This document shows positions 39,898-49,979 of a stretch of 64,000 bases of DNA, one piece after another. Under the pieces are notes generated by a model that saw nothing but the letters and a program-made list of their open reading frames with translations, ran no database searches and had not been told where the DNA came from. Source of the stretch: Streptomyces sp. M41(2017) (GTDB lineage Bacteria; Actinomycetota; Actinomycetes; Streptomycetales; Streptomycetaceae); NCBI RefSeq assembly GCF_002078175.1, contig NZ_MWFK01000001.1:2108001-2172000 (forward strand), in the 5' to 3' direction. The translations under genes were made by a program, and so were the position numbers. How positions within the stretch are numbered: position 1 is the first letter of the stretch; every line of letters begins with the position of its first letter.

Positions 39898-40935
39898 GTG
39901 ACGACCCCGGAAGCCGATCAGAGCCAGTCCGAGCCCACCATCGAGGGGGCCCGGGAACAGTCCGGTGCTCCGACCGACGCTCCGGCGGGCGAGACGCCGA
40001 AGGACTCCCCGGGCGAGGGCGGCGGTCCCTCGGACGCGCAGGCCACGCAGGGGACGGAGACCTCCCCGGCCGCCGAGAACTCCGCCGCGAGCGGGACCGA
40101 AGGCGAAGCCGGCACCGACGGGGAAGCGGCCGCCGAGGTCCTGAGCGAGGACGCTCGGCCCGAGGCACGGCTGGAACGGGCCGTGCGGGCCGCCGAGCAG
40201 GCGTTGATCGAGTTCGAGATCGCCGTGGAGACCTTCCGCGTCGAGGTCGACAACTTCTCCCGGCTGCACCACCAGAGGCTCGGCCCGATGTACTCCCGGC
40301 TCGACGAACTGGACGCCGACATCGCCGAGGCGCGCGCCGCCCGCACCGGTGACGCGGAGGACCTGCGCAAGGCGCAGGAGGCGCGGGCGCGGGTCATGCC
40401 CATGCCCGGTGTCGAGGAGTTGCTGCATGGCTGGATGGACTCGGACGGCTTGTTCCCCGAGGCCGTCGCGATGCTCACGGAGCAGCCGGTGCGGCCCCCG
40501 CAGCGGGTGCGCCCCAGCGAGGAGGCCCGCAAGTTCTTCCGCGAGCTGGTCCGCAAGGCGCACCCCGACCTCGCGCAGGACGAGGACGAGCGCAAGCGCC
40601 GGGACGAGTTCATCGCCCGCGTGAACGCCGCGTACGCGCGGGGTGACGAGAAGCTGCTGCGGGAGCTGGCCGAGGAGTGGGCTGCCGGACCTGCCCCGCA
40701 GGCGTGGAAGCCGAGCCGCAGCGAGGAGCTCTACGCGCGCCTCGAATGGCTCGCCCAGCGCAAGGAGATGCTCGCCTTCGTCGCGAGCGAGCTGGAGGAG
40801 AGCGCCATCGGCGCGATGCTCAAGCTCGCTCCGGAGGACCCGGACAGGCTGCTGGAGGAGATCGCCGAACAGCTGCTGACGCAGGTCGGTGAGCGAGAGG
40901 CCGAGCTGGCGGAGCTGATCGCCCAGGCTCCCTGA
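39898..40935 (+). CDS. J-domain protein
   Basis: 345 residues from the GTG at 39898; the GTG at 39880 would add six residues and neither has an ideal ribosome-binding site. The first 85 residues are acidic, Ala/Glu/Pro-rich and disordered; about 85-150 is a coiled coil. A J domain at about 205-260 contains the essential HPD in RKAHPDLAQDEDERKRRDEF, with the usual basic and acidic flanks. It should stimulate a DnaK-type Hsp70. It lacks the Gly/Phe and zinc regions of DnaJ, so it is a class C J-protein with unknown clients. Confidence 0.85.
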   Translation: MTTPEADQSQSEPTIEGAREQSGAPTDAPAGETPKDSPGEGGGPSDAQATQGTETSPAAENSAASGTEGEAGTDGEAAAEVLSEDARPEARLERAVRAAEQALIEFEIAVETFRVEVDNFSRLHHQRLGPMYSRLDELDADIAEARAARTGDAEDLRKAQEARARVMPMPGVEELLHGWMDSDGLFPEAVAMLTEQPVRPPQRVRPSEEARKFFRELVRKAHPDLAQDEDERKRRDEFIARVNAAYARGDEKLLRELAEEWAAGPAPQAWKPSRSEELYARLEWLAQRKEMLAFVASELEESAIGAMLKLAPEDPDRLLEEIAEQLLTQVGEREAELAELIAQAP

Positions 40936-41000
40936 GTGCCCCGCCCTCCTGTGAGGCGCCCCGGGCTGTTCCGTCGGCGCGGTCGGGTAGCGTCGGAGGC

Positions 41001-41348
41001 ATGAGTTTCGGAGCTGGTGTGCCCACCGTCGGAGTCGACCATCTCACCGTCGACGACTTCCTGCTGGACGTCCGGGAGGACGACGAGTGGGAGGCAGGTC
41101 ATGCTGAGGGGGCGCTGCACATCCCCATGAGCGAATTCGTGGCCCGGTACGGCGAGTTGACCGAGGCGGCTCCGCAGGACGGCCGGGTCAACGTGATCTG
41201 CCGCTCCGGGGGACGGTCGGCCCAGGTCACGCAGTACCTGGTCCAGCAGGGCATCGACGCGGTGAACGTCGAGGGCGGCATGCACCACTGGGAGGCCACC
41301 GGCCGCCCCGTGGTGAACGACAAGGGCGAGTCCGGCTTCGTGCTGTAG
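41001..41348 (+). CDS. Rhodanese-like single-domain sulfurtransferase
   Basis: 115 residues, one rhodanese domain. Catalytic Cys in ICRSGGRSAQVT (about residues 70-80); N-terminal LLDVREDDEWEAGHAEGA; C-terminal NVEGGMHHWEATG. The CRSGGRS loop fits sulfane-sulfur transfer. Cytoplasmic, with no signal peptide. It is convergent with the acyl-CoA dehydrogenase gene. Confidence 0.93.
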   Translation: MSFGAGVPTVGVDHLTVDDFLLDVREDDEWEAGHAEGALHIPMSEFVARYGELTEAAPQDGRVNVICRSGGRSAQVTQYLVQQGIDAVNVEGGMHHWEATGRPVVNDKGESGFVL

Positions 41349-41376
41349 CCGCACCCACAGCTGTAGGCGTGAGGGT

Positions 41377-41458
41377 CCCGGTTCCGTGCCGCGGCCGTAG
41401 CGGTCGCCCTCGTGATGAGGCCCCGGAACCGGGTCTCCGCCACGACCCGCGTCGTGGC
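41377..41458. terminator. Terminator region between convergent genes
   Basis: Two inverted repeats: CCCGGTTCCG (41377-41386) with CGGAACCGGG (41424-41433), and GCCACGAC (41439-41446) with GTCGTGGC (41451-41458) around a CCGC tetraloop. They serve the rhodanese and the acyl-CoA dehydrogenase genes. Confidence 0.65.
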
Positions 41459-41505
41459 CTGGCGGAGGGTCGGACAGGCGCGTCGGCGCGGTGGCTGCGC
41501 GGGCT

Positions 41506-42639
41506 TCAGCCCAAGGGGTGCGCCGCCAGCAGATCGCCCAGCGCCTCCTCGTGGGCTGCCGCCGGGCCCAGGGACAGTTCCAGCTGCTTGGCCCAGGCGT
41601 GATAGCGGTGCAGGGAGTAGTCGGTGTCGGCGCCGAATCCGCCATGCAGGTGCTGGGCGGTCTGTACGACCCTGCGGACACCCTCGGAGGCCCAGATCTT
41701 GGCGACGGCCACGTCACCGGAGGCCGGGAGCGGGCCGCCGGCCCCCGTGTCGATCCGCCAGGCGGCCTGCCAGAGGGTGGCCTCCATCGCCCGCAGGTCG
41801 ATGTAGCGGTCGGCCGCCTGCACGGCGACCGCCTGGAAGGTGGCGACGGGGAACCCGAACTGCTCCCGCTTTCCCGTGTATGCACTCGTCATCCGGAGCA
41901 CCGCCTCACCGAGACCCAGCGCCTGCGCGCAGGTCCCGGTGGCCAGCAGTTCGCGCAGCCACTCCCACGCGCCCTCCGCGGTGATGACATCCCGGGGGGC
42001 GATCCGTGCGGAATCCAGATGCAGCAGGCCGAGCCGCTCGCCGGTCGTGGAGATCTGCTCGGCCAGTACGACCCCGTCGAGATCACGCGGGACCAGGGCG
42101 AGGACGGTCCGGCCGGTGTCGGTGTGCGCGGGAACGACGATGACGTCGGCGCCGTAGGCCCAGGGGACGGCGGTCTGGGTGCCGTCCAGCAGCCAGGTGT
42201 CACCGTCCAGCCGCGCGCTCGCGGCCCGTTCTGCCGGTTCGTGCCCGGTCCTGCCGCTGGCGGCGACCGTCATCACGAGCTCGCCCCGACCCGCCCGCGC
42301 GAGCAGATCGGCCTTGGCCTCCGGTCCGCCGTACCGCTGTACGGCCAGGGCCGCCGCGCTGCTCTCCAGCAGCGGAACCCGTGCCAGCACTTTCGCGGAC
42401 TCCCGCAGCACCAGGCACAGGGCGACGGCGTCGAGGCCCGCCCCGCCGTACTCCTCGTCGAGCAGCAGGCTCAGCAGGTCCGCGTCGGCGAGCTTCGCCC
42501 ACACCGGCCGGTCGAAGTCCGCCGCGACGGCGCCCGCGGTGAGCGCGGGGCTGGGGACGCCGTCCGGAGCGACACCGGCGAACACCGCCTTCGCCGCCTC
42601 GACCGCCGCCTGCTGCTCCTCGGTGAAGGTGAAGTCCAC
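41506..42639 (-). CDS. Acyl-CoA dehydrogenase family protein
   Basis: FAD-dependent dehydrogenase that introduces an alpha-beta double bond in acyl-CoA thioesters. 377 residues from the GTG at 42639 with GGGAGG upstream. Seen: N-terminal FTFTEEQQAAVEAAKAVFAG, LDEEYGGAGLDAVALCLVL, and C-terminal AQHLHGGFGADTDYSLHRY. At the usual catalytic-base position near the C-terminus I do not see a clear Glu, and the middle domain is divergent. This resembles the actinobacterial fadE type that acts as a heteromer in steroid degradation, but substrate is unknown. Two palindromes sit upstream. Confidence 0.85.
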   Translation of the reverse strand: MDFTFTEEQQAAVEAAKAVFAGVAPDGVPSPALTAGAVAADFDRPVWAKLADADLLSLLLDEEYGGAGLDAVALCLVLRESAKVLARVPLLESSAAALAVQRYGGPEAKADLLARAGRGELVMTVAASGRTGHEPAERAASARLDGDTWLLDGTQTAVPWAYGADVIVVPAHTDTGRTVLALVPRDLDGVVLAEQISTTGERLGLLHLDSARIAPRDVITAEGAWEWLRELLATGTCAQALGLGEAVLRMTSAYTGKREQFGFPVATFQAVAVQAADRYIDLRAMEATLWQAAWRIDTGAGGPLPASGDVAVAKIWASEGVRRVVQTAQHLHGGFGADTDYSLHRYHAWAKQLELSLGPAAAHEEALGDLLAAHPLG

Positions 42640-42691
42640 GATCCCGTCCTCCCGCACGCGCCGGACCATCGATCAGACAGGACGCCTGATC

Positions 42692-42721
42692 TGACGGAGC
42701 GTCAAGATAGAACAGGTTCTA
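42692..42721. promoter_or_regulatory. Two palindromes upstream of the acyl-CoA dehydrogenase gene
   Basis: TGACG-GAG-CGTCA at 42692-42704 and TAGAAC-AG-GTTCTA at 42708-42721. The second fits the pattern TNNAACNNGTTNNA, reported for mycobacterial KstR of cholesterol catabolism. Both are 53-82 bases before the GTG and 150 or more beyond the paaE stop, so they are likely operators for the dehydrogenase. Confidence 0.6.
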
Positions 42722-42872
42722 CGAGAAGGGAACGGCCGGGGAACGGACACGGGTGGCCGGTGGCGGGAGCCGTCGGCCGTCGATCGCCTGCGGTTGGCCG
42801 TTACGGTGGCGGTCGCGCGCCGAGGGGGCAGGGCCACCGGCGAGGCCGACCCAAGGGCCGGCCTGCACGGGC

Positions 42873-43937
42873 TCAGCGGTCGAAGTCCAACTCCACCTGT
42901 TCCGTGGACGGGTGGGACTGACAGGCCAGGACATAGCCCGCCTCCGTCTCCTCCGGTTCCAGCGCGAAGTTGCGGTCCATCCGGACCTCGCCCGAGACAA
43001 GGAAGGCGCGGCAGGTGCCGCACACGCCGCCCTTGCAGGCGTAGGGCGCGTCCGGCCGGTTGCGCAGCACGGTGTCCAGCAGGGACTCGCCGGCCTGGAC
43101 GGGCCACGTTCCGCCGCGTCCGTCGAGCCGCGCCGTCACCGTGCTGTGCGCGGGCGCCGGTAGGACCGAGACGGTCGCGGTGCCCGCGTCCACGTGGAAG
43201 ATCTCCTGATGGATCCGTCCCCTGGACACTCCCAGCCCGCGCAGCGCCTGCTCGGCGCCCTCCACGAGGCCCATGGGCCCGCACAGGTACCAGCCCGCGA
43301 CCTGGTCCACGGGGAGCATCGCGGGCAGCAGGTGGGTCAGCCGCTCCTGGTCGAGCCGTCCGGACGGGAGTCCGGCCTGCTGCTCCTCCCGGGAGAGGAC
43401 CGTCACGAGCTGGAACCGCCGCGGATAACGGTCCTTGAGGTCCGCGACCTCCTCCAAAAACATCGTCGACGCCGAGGTGCGGTCGCTGCGGATCAGGCAG
43501 AACCTGGCGTCCGGGCGGTGGGCGAGGAGGGTGGACGCGATCGACAGCACCGGGGTGATCCCGCTGCCGCCCACCACCGCCGCGTACAGACCGGCCGAGG
43601 GTTCCAGCGTGAAGCGTCCGGCCGGGGTCATCACCTCGACCTCGTCCCCGACGGCGATCTCCTTGAGCGCGTGCGTCGAGAACACCCCGCCGTCGACCAG
43701 GCGCACGCCGACCCGCAGGGTGCGCGGCGCCTCCCCGCCGGGGGCGGGTGCCGGTGAGCAGATCGAGTAGGTGCGCCGGATCTCCGTACCGTCGATCGTC
43801 CGGCGCAGGGCGAGGTGCTGGCCGGCCGCGTGCCGGAACTCCTCGCGCAGGCCGTCGGGCACCGCGAAGGTCAGGGCCACGGCGTCGTCGGTGATCCGGT
43901 CGACCGCGGCCACCGGGAGCGGGTGGAAGCGGGCCAT
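42873..43937 (-). CDS. paaE: Phenylacetyl-CoA epoxidase reductase subunit PaaE
   Basis: 354 residues from the ATG at 43937 (AAGGAG upstream). Electron-transfer subunit: ferredoxin reductase-like FAD domain (about 1-110: RRTYSICSPAP), NAD domain (about 115-230: VGGSGITPVLSIA), and a C-terminal plant-type 2Fe-2S domain with CKGGVCGTC and LACQS (about 300-345). It passes electrons from NAD(P)H to the PaaA di-iron centre. The start overlaps the paaD stop (TGATG). Confidence 0.95.
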   Translation of the reverse strand: MARFHPLPVAAVDRITDDAVALTFAVPDGLREEFRHAAGQHLALRRTIDGTEIRRTYSICSPAPAPGGEAPRTLRVGVRLVDGGVFSTHALKEIAVGDEVEVMTPAGRFTLEPSAGLYAAVVGGSGITPVLSIASTLLAHRPDARFCLIRSDRTSASTMFLEEVADLKDRYPRRFQLVTVLSREEQQAGLPSGRLDQERLTHLLPAMLPVDQVAGWYLCGPMGLVEGAEQALRGLGVSRGRIHQEIFHVDAGTATVSVLPAPAHSTVTARLDGRGGTWPVQAGESLLDTVLRNRPDAPYACKGGVCGTCRAFLVSGEVRMDRNFALEPEETEAGYVLACQSHPSTEQVELDFDR

Positions 43938-44494
43938 CACAACTCCTTGAAGTGGTCGAACGGTTCGCGGCACGACAGGCAGCGGCGCAGTGCCTTGCAC
44001 GCGGTGGACGAGAAGCGGCTGAGCAGCTCGGTGTCGGCCGATCCGCAGGTCGGGCAGAGGATCGGCTCCAGCTCCGGCTCGGGGGCTTCGGTTCCGGGAG
44101 TGGAGTCGGCGACGGTGCGGGTGGTGCCCAGGGACAGCGTCACGGGTCCCGCGGGGCGGCCGCCGCGGGGCGGCGCGATCCCGAACTCCCGCAGCTTGCG
44201 GCGCCCTTCGTCGGAGATGTCGTCGGTGGACCAGGCGGGGCTGAGCACGGTGCGCACGGACACGTCCCGTATCCCGCGCTCGTGCAGCACCCGCTCGATG
44301 TCGGTGGACATGGCCTCGACGGCCGGGCAGCCCGTGTACGTCGGGGTCAGCTCGACCTCGACGGAGTCCGCGCCCTTCACGTGCACCGCGCGGACCACGC
44401 CCAGCTCGTCCAGCGTGAGGACGGGCAGCTCGGGGTCGAGCACGGAGCCGGCCAGCCGGCGCAGCTCCTCCTCCAGGGCGGTGGCCGTCACCAT
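43937..44494 (-). CDS. paaD: Phenylacetyl-CoA epoxidase maturation subunit PaaD
   Basis: 185 residues from the ATG at 44494. The DUF59/MIP18-like N-terminal domain (about 5-95) has LDPELPVLTLDELGVVR and YTGCPAVEAM; the C-terminal part has a four-Cys zinc- or iron-binding set (ILCPTCGS and RCLSCREPFDHF). PaaD is thought to help iron-centre assembly of the epoxidase. It overlaps paaC and paaE in the order paaA-B-C-D-E. Confidence 0.94.
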   Translation of the reverse strand: MVTATALEEELRRLAGSVLDPELPVLTLDELGVVRAVHVKGADSVEVELTPTYTGCPAVEAMSTDIERVLHERGIRDVSVRTVLSPAWSTDDISDEGRRKLREFGIAPPRGGRPAGPVTLSLGTTRTVADSTPGTEAPEPELEPILCPTCGSADTELLSRFSSTACKALRRCLSCREPFDHFKEL

Positions 44495-45207
44495 GACGCC
44501 CCCGGGTGGCTGCGGTGCAGGTGCTGCATCTCGGCGAGCATCCGCCCGAAGGACTCGGTGTGCACTCCCTGGCGTCCGGCGCCCGCGGTCCAGGCTCCGG
44601 ACCGCGGTCCGTCGGGGACGGACAGGGTGGCTCGGCCGAGGACGTCCGTCACGGACTCGAGCCAGGCGGCGCGCATGGCTTCCCCGTCGACGTCGAGGCC
44701 CTCGACGGGCTGGAACATCTCGTCGGTGAACCGCCACAGCGCCCGGCAGGCCCGGTCCATCCGCTCATGACTGACGTCCGTGCCGTCGCCGAGACGCAGG
44801 GTCCACTGCTCGGCGTGGTCCTGGTGGTAGGCGACCTCCTTGACCGCCTTCGCGGCGAGGGGCGCGAACTCTCCGTCCCCGGCGGCCAGCTGGGCGTACA
44901 GGAGTCGCTGGTAGGTGGAGAAGTAGAGCTGGCGGGCGATCGTGTGGGCGAAGTCGCCGTTCGGCTGCTCGACCAGCTGGAGGTTGCGGAAGGCGCGCTC
45001 CTCGCGGAGATACGCCAGCTCGTCCTCGTCGCCGGCGAGGGACAGCAGCACCCGGGCCTGGCCGAGCAGGTCCAGCGCGATGTTCGCCAGGGCGACTTCC
45101 TCTTCGAGGACGGGTGCGTGTCCCGCCCACTCCCCCAGGCGGTGCGAGAGCACCAGGGCGTCGTCGCCGAGGGTCAGGGCGGCGGTGGTGTTCACGGCGG
45201 TCGTCAC
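44488..45207 (-). CDS. paaC: Phenylacetyl-CoA epoxidase structural subunit PaaC
   Basis: 239 residues; the GTG at 45207 overlaps the paaB stop. Ferritin-like helical bundle with EEVALANIALDLLGQARVLL and VAYHQDHAEQWTLRLGDGT; the motif pattern fits PaaC, which pairs with the catalytic PaaA but has no complete di-iron site. Frame and overlap with paaD (7 bases) support a single operon. Confidence 0.95.
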   Translation of the reverse strand: MTTAVNTTAALTLGDDALVLSHRLGEWAGHAPVLEEEVALANIALDLLGQARVLLSLAGDEDELAYLREERAFRNLQLVEQPNGDFAHTIARQLYFSTYQRLLYAQLAAGDGEFAPLAAKAVKEVAYHQDHAEQWTLRLGDGTDVSHERMDRACRALWRFTDEMFQPVEGLDVDGEAMRAAWLESVTDVLGRATLSVPDGPRSGAWTAGAGRQGVHTESFGRMLAEMQHLHRSHPGASW

Positions 45208-45487
45208 AGGTGCTTCACCCCGTCCGGGATCTCGTAGAACGTCGGGTGGCGGTAGGGCTTGTCCGCGGACGGCTCGAAGAACGGGTCCTTCTCGTCGGGC
45301 GAGGAGGCCGTTACGGCTGCCGACGGGACGACCCAGATCGAGACGCCTTCTCCGCGGCGCGTGTACAGGTCGCGCGCGTTGCGCAGCGCCAGCTCGGCGT
45401 CCGGCGCGTGCAGGCTGCCGGCGTGCGTGTGCGAGAGTCCGCGGCGCGAGCGCACGAAGACCTCCCACAGGGGCCAGTCGGTGTTCG

Positions 45488-45491
<4 letters not shown>
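45204..45491 (-). CDS. paaB: Phenylacetyl-CoA epoxidase subunit PaaB
   Basis: 95 residues, the normal size. Starts [18 protein letters not shown] and contains [20 protein letters not shown] and IWVVPS, the conserved PaaB features. PaaB bridges PaaAC heterotetramers. The start overlaps the paaA stop by 4 bases. Confidence 0.95.
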
Positions 45492-46528
<1,037 letters not shown>

Positions 46529-46555
46529 GCGGTCCCCCTCGACCTCTCGTTCCCG

Positions 46556-46573
46556 ACCGACCGATCGTTCGGT
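46556..46573. promoter_or_regulatory. PaaR-type operator upstream of paaA
   Basis: ACCGACCGATCGTTCGGT, an 18-bp near-perfect palindrome (reverse complement ACCGAACGATCGGTCGGT). It fits the pattern ACCGNNCGNNCGGT that I recall for the TetR regulator PaaR of Corynebacterium glutamicum. The paaR-like gene is at 53349. Confidence 0.75.
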
Positions 46574-46791
46574 TTGCTCGCAACAATGGTCGGTCGCGCG
46601 CCGTAAGGTGTCAACCGCTGTGGATGACCTCGTGGGCGTCCGCGTGACCGTTGTGACGCACGGGGCTGTGCCGGGCGGCCGGTGCTGAGTACGGTTCGCT
46701 TGCGAAACGCCGTGGTGAGGCGCGATGTGGCGGTGCGGCGCCCGCGGCCCGGCGGCCGGCAGTCGGATTCGGGATCGTGAATCGGGGCGGA

Positions 46792-47982
46792 ATGGACGCG
46801 AACGACGAGGGCCCCATGACCGGGCCCGGCCCGGACGTGCCCGATCACGCGAGGCCCGATCGAGTGCCGCCCGACCAGGCGGGCCCGGGTGGGGCGGGCC
46901 CCGATCGCGCAGACGATCCTGCCGGATCCGAGCACGCCGGCTCCGGCGACGCGGGCCCCGATCGCGCAGACGACCCCGCCCGCCCCGATCACGCCGGCAA
47001 CGGGACCGACCACGCAGGCGCCGACCCCGCCGACGTCTACTCGTCCGTGCCCGACGACGAGCCGTCCGACGGAGGGGCGACCGGCCCCGCGATCCCCGGT
47101 CGCCGTCGTCCCTCTCCGGGCGGCGGCGCGCTCGATGGTGCCGTGCCCGACCGGGGAGCGCCCGGCCGCGACGGCCGCATGTCCTTCCCCGATCTGTCGA
47201 CGGCGGACGACGGCGGGCAGGATGAGCCCTCTCCCCGGGGTCGTCCGCGGACCCACGACGCCCTCCCGGACCCGGACCCGGACGCCTCCCCGGACCCCGA
47301 CCAGGACGACGGGCAGAGGCCCGCGGGCCTGGCCGCCCTCTCCCTCCGCTATCAGATCGCCGCCGCCTTCGCCCTCGCCGTGGTCGCCGTCGCCTCCTGT
47401 GTGCACCTCGGCATGGTGTTCCTGCACGTCGCGCCGTCGAACACGGTGACCAAGCAGCACGGCCGCGTGATCGACGAGTGGATCTACCCCGAGTTCGAGC
47501 AGAACTGGAAGCTCTTCGCACCCAACCCGCTCCAGCAGAACATCGGGGTCCAGGTCCGCGCCCTGGTCCGGTCCCCGGACGGCACCAGCCGCGAGACCGG
47601 CTGGTACGACCTGTCGGCGCTCGACGGACGCGCCATCGACGGGAACCCGCTGCCGAGCCACACCCAGCAGAACGAACTGCGCCGTGCCTGGGACTTCTAC
47701 GTCGGTACGCACGACGCCGAGAACCGTCCCGCCGGTCTGCGCGGCGACCTCTCCGAGCGCTACCTGCGCCGCATCGCCGTGCTGCGTCTCGACCGCGAGC
47801 ACGCGGGCGGCGCCGGGGCGGTCGTCGAACGCGTCCAGTTCCGCTCCCGCACCACGGACGTGCGGCCGCCCCGGTGGAGCGACGAGAAGGTGTCCGACCG
47901 GCCTGTCGTCCGCGAACTGCCCTGGTGGCCGGTCCCCGCGGCCGACCGCGCGGATGGCCTGACGGAGGCGAGCGCCCGATGA
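46792..47982 (+). CDS. DUF5819 family membrane protein (SdpA-like)
   Basis: 396 residues from the ATG at 46792; a GTG at 46777 would add five. The first 180 residues are Asp/Pro/Gly/Ala-rich and disordered, with a 23-base exact DNA repeat at 46894-46916 and 46951-46973. One membrane helix ([22 protein letters not shown], about 191-212), then the DUF5819 domain (about 213-396) with [20 protein letters not shown] and [12 protein letters not shown]. The WxLFAPNP pattern is shared with SdpA of Bacillus, needed to mature the secreted toxin SdpC. The stop overlaps the HTTM gene. Confidence 0.78.
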   Translation: MDANDEGPMTGPGPDVPDHARPDRVPPDQAGPGGAGPDRADDPAGSEHAGSGDAGPDRADDPARPDHAGNGTDHAGADPADVYSSVPDDEPSDGGATGPAIPGRRRPSPGGGALDGAVPDRGAPGRDGRMSFPDLSTADDGGQDEPSPRGRPRTHDALPDPDPDASPDPDQDDGQRPAGLAALSLRYQIAAAFALAVVAVASCVHLGMVFLHVAPSNTVTKQHGRVIDEWIYPEFEQNWKLFAPNPLQQNIGVQVRALVRSPDGTSRETGWYDLSALDGRAIDGNPLPSHTQQNELRRAWDFYVGTHDAENRPAGLRGDLSERYLRRIAVLRLDREHAGGAGAVVERVQFRSRTTDVRPPRWSDEKVSDRPVVRELPWWPVPAADRADGLTEASAR

Positions 47983-49211
47983 ACCGATTCGCTCCGACGC
48001 TCTCGCGCGGCATCGCCCGCGTCACCGAGTCGGCCCTCGGGCCCTACCAGACCGCGACGATCCGCATCGGCTTCGCCGCCACCTGGCTGCTGTTCCTGGT
48101 GCGCGAGTTCCCCAACCGGCAGGAGATGTACGGGCCCGACGGACCCTGGAGCTGGGATCTCGCGCAGCGGCTCGTCGCGAGCAACCACGCCTTCACGGCC
48201 CTGCTCTGGTCCGACAGCCAGGTGTGGTTCGAGATCGTCTACGCCCTTGCCGTCCTGTCCGGCGTCCTGCTGCTGGCGGGCTGGCGGACCCGGACGATGT
48301 CCGTCCTCTTCATGATCGGCGTGCTGTCCCTGCAGAACCGCAGCGTCTTCATGGGGGACGGCGGCGACAACGTCCTCCACCTGATGGCGATCTATCTGGT
48401 GTTCACCCGCTGTGGCCGGGTGTGGTCCCTGGACGCCCGCCGCGAGCGCCTCGCCCAACAGGCACGCGGGCGGGGAGAGTGGTCAGCGCCCGACCGGGTG
48501 GGGCCCGCGCTGTGGACGGTGCTCGGTGTCCTCCTGGCGACGGCGACGGGCGCCGGGCGGATCGAAGGCGGTCTGCTCGGCGGCTGGCTCACGGTGTTCT
48601 GGGGGCTGTGGGCGGCCCAGGGCCTGTGGTGGGCGGTCGGCCGGTTCGCGCGGAGCGCGGAGCCGCGCGTCCTGCTGGACGTCGTCGCCAACCTCGCGCA
48701 CAACGCCGCTTTGTCGATCATCATGGCCGAGGCGTGCCTGATCTACGCGACCGCCGGCTGGTACAAGGTCCAGGGTTCGCGCTGGCAGGACGGCACCGCC
48801 GTCTACTACCCGCTGCACCTCGACTACTTCTCGCCCTGGTCGGCCCTGTCCGGCGTGCTGTCCGCGCACGGCACCCTCGTCATGCTGGTCACCTACGGCA
48901 CGGTGATCATGCAGGTCGCCTTCCCGTTCACCCTGTTCAACCGGCGGGTCAAGAACGTCCTGCTGGTGGCGATGATGACCGAGCACGCGGTGATCGCCGT
49001 GGTCCTCGGCCTGCCGTTCTTCTCGCTCGCGATGATCGCCGCGGACGCGGTGTTCCTGCCGACGTCCTTCCTGCGCCGCCTCGGTGGATGGACGGCACGC
49101 ACGCGTGGACGCCTGTCCGCTGTCGGAGGCCGTACGGTGCCGGGTCCCCGGGCGGCCGAGCCGGGCGTTCCGGAGGGGGCCGAGCCGACGCACGTAGGCT
49201 TCAGCGCATGA
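47979..49211 (+). CDS. HTTM-domain membrane protein (SdpB-like)
   Basis: 410 residues; the ATG overlaps the DUF5819 stop (ATGA). HTTM fold related to vitamin K-dependent gamma-carboxylase: [20 protein letters not shown], then several membrane helices and [17 protein letters not shown] followed by HLDYFSPW. About six to eight helices. SdpB of Bacillus belongs to the same broad family and works with SdpA, so this pair may form a membrane enzyme that modifies a secreted protein. The C-terminal 45 residues are polar. It overlaps the next gene by 4 bases. Confidence 0.85.
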   Translation: MNRFAPTLSRGIARVTESALGPYQTATIRIGFAATWLLFLVREFPNRQEMYGPDGPWSWDLAQRLVASNHAFTALLWSDSQVWFEIVYALAVLSGVLLLAGWRTRTMSVLFMIGVLSLQNRSVFMGDGGDNVLHLMAIYLVFTRCGRVWSLDARRERLAQQARGRGEWSAPDRVGPALWTVLGVLLATATGAGRIEGGLLGGWLTVFWGLWAAQGLWWAVGRFARSAEPRVLLDVVANLAHNAALSIIMAEACLIYATAGWYKVQGSRWQDGTAVYYPLHLDYFSPWSALSGVLSAHGTLVMLVTYGTVIMQVAFPFTLFNRRVKNVLLVAMMTEHAVIAVVLGLPFFSLAMIAADAVFLPTSFLRRLGGWTARTRGRLSAVGGRTVPGPRAAEPGVPEGAEPTHVGFSA

Positions 49212-49957
49212 ACGACCCCGTACGTGTCTGGCGCCGGATCGCCGACGAGTCCGTCCTGCTCGACGGCTTCCACGCCCTCAAGCACGCGGTGCGCTTCGGG
49301 GCCGACATCCCGGTCGCCGTCACCACCGACCGGAGGGCGACGCTGGAGCTGGCCGCGGAACTCGCCCCCGACGTCCGCGGGGCCCTCGACAGCCTGCTGG
49401 CCGAGGTCCCGGAGGCGGCGTTCACCCGCCTCGTGACGCGTCCCCACCCCACTTCGGTGGCCGCTCTCGCCGTACGTCCCTCACGGGGCGCCCATCTGGA
49501 GACGCTGGCCCGCACCCCCCGCACCGCACCCGTCGTCGTCCTCGACGACCCGCGCAACCTGGGCAACGCCGGCGCGGTGATCCGGCTGGCGGCGGGATTC
49601 GGCGCGACCGGTGTGGTCACCACGGGCACGCTGGACCCCTGGCACCCCACCGTCGTGCGCGGCGGGGCCGGACTGCACTTCGCGACCGCCGTGGAACGCC
49701 TGACGATGGACGAACTGCCGCAGGGCCCGGTCTTCGCGCTCGACCCGGAGGGCGAGGACATCCGCGGATCGAAGATCCCCGACGACGCGGTGCTCGCCTT
49801 CGGCTCGGAGCGCAGCGGGCTGTCGGCCGGACTGCGCGCGCGGGCTGACCACTTGGTGGCGCTGCCGATGCGCCCCCAGGTCTCCAGCTACAACCTCGCG
49901 ACCAGTGTGGCCATGACGCTGTTCCACTGGAGCGCGACCGGGGGCGCACCCGCTTAG
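49208..49957 (+). CDS. SpoU/TrmH-family RNA 2'-O-methyltransferase
   Basis: 249 residues; the ATG overlaps the HTTM stop. SAM-dependent methyltransferase with a knotted SPOUT fold: VVLDDPRNLGNAGAVIRLAAGFG (motif 1), AFGSERSGLS (motif 2) and ALPMRPQVSSYNLATSVAM (motif 3). The N-terminal 90 residues form a substrate-binding region. Which rRNA or tRNA it methylates cannot be read. It is a last gene of three overlapping genes and its link to the two upstream membrane proteins is unclear. Its stop faces paaN. Confidence 0.9.
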   Translation: MNDPVRVWRRIADESVLLDGFHALKHAVRFGADIPVAVTTDRRATLELAAELAPDVRGALDSLLAEVPEAAFTRLVTRPHPTSVAALAVRPSRGAHLETLARTPRTAPVVVLDDPRNLGNAGAVIRLAAGFGATGVVTTGTLDPWHPTVVRGGAGLHFATAVERLTMDELPQGPVFALDPEGEDIRGSKIPDDAVLAFGSERSGLSAGLRARADHLVALPMRPQVSSYNLATSVAMTLFHWSATGGAPA

Positions 49958-49979
49958 GGACGCCGGGCCTCCGGCCGGC

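Noticed and set aside
43186..43199. A CACGTG core (CGTCCACGTGGAAG) in paaE as a parS site
   Set aside because: It differs at too many flanking positions from GTTTCACGTGAAAC; the palindrome does not extend beyond the core.
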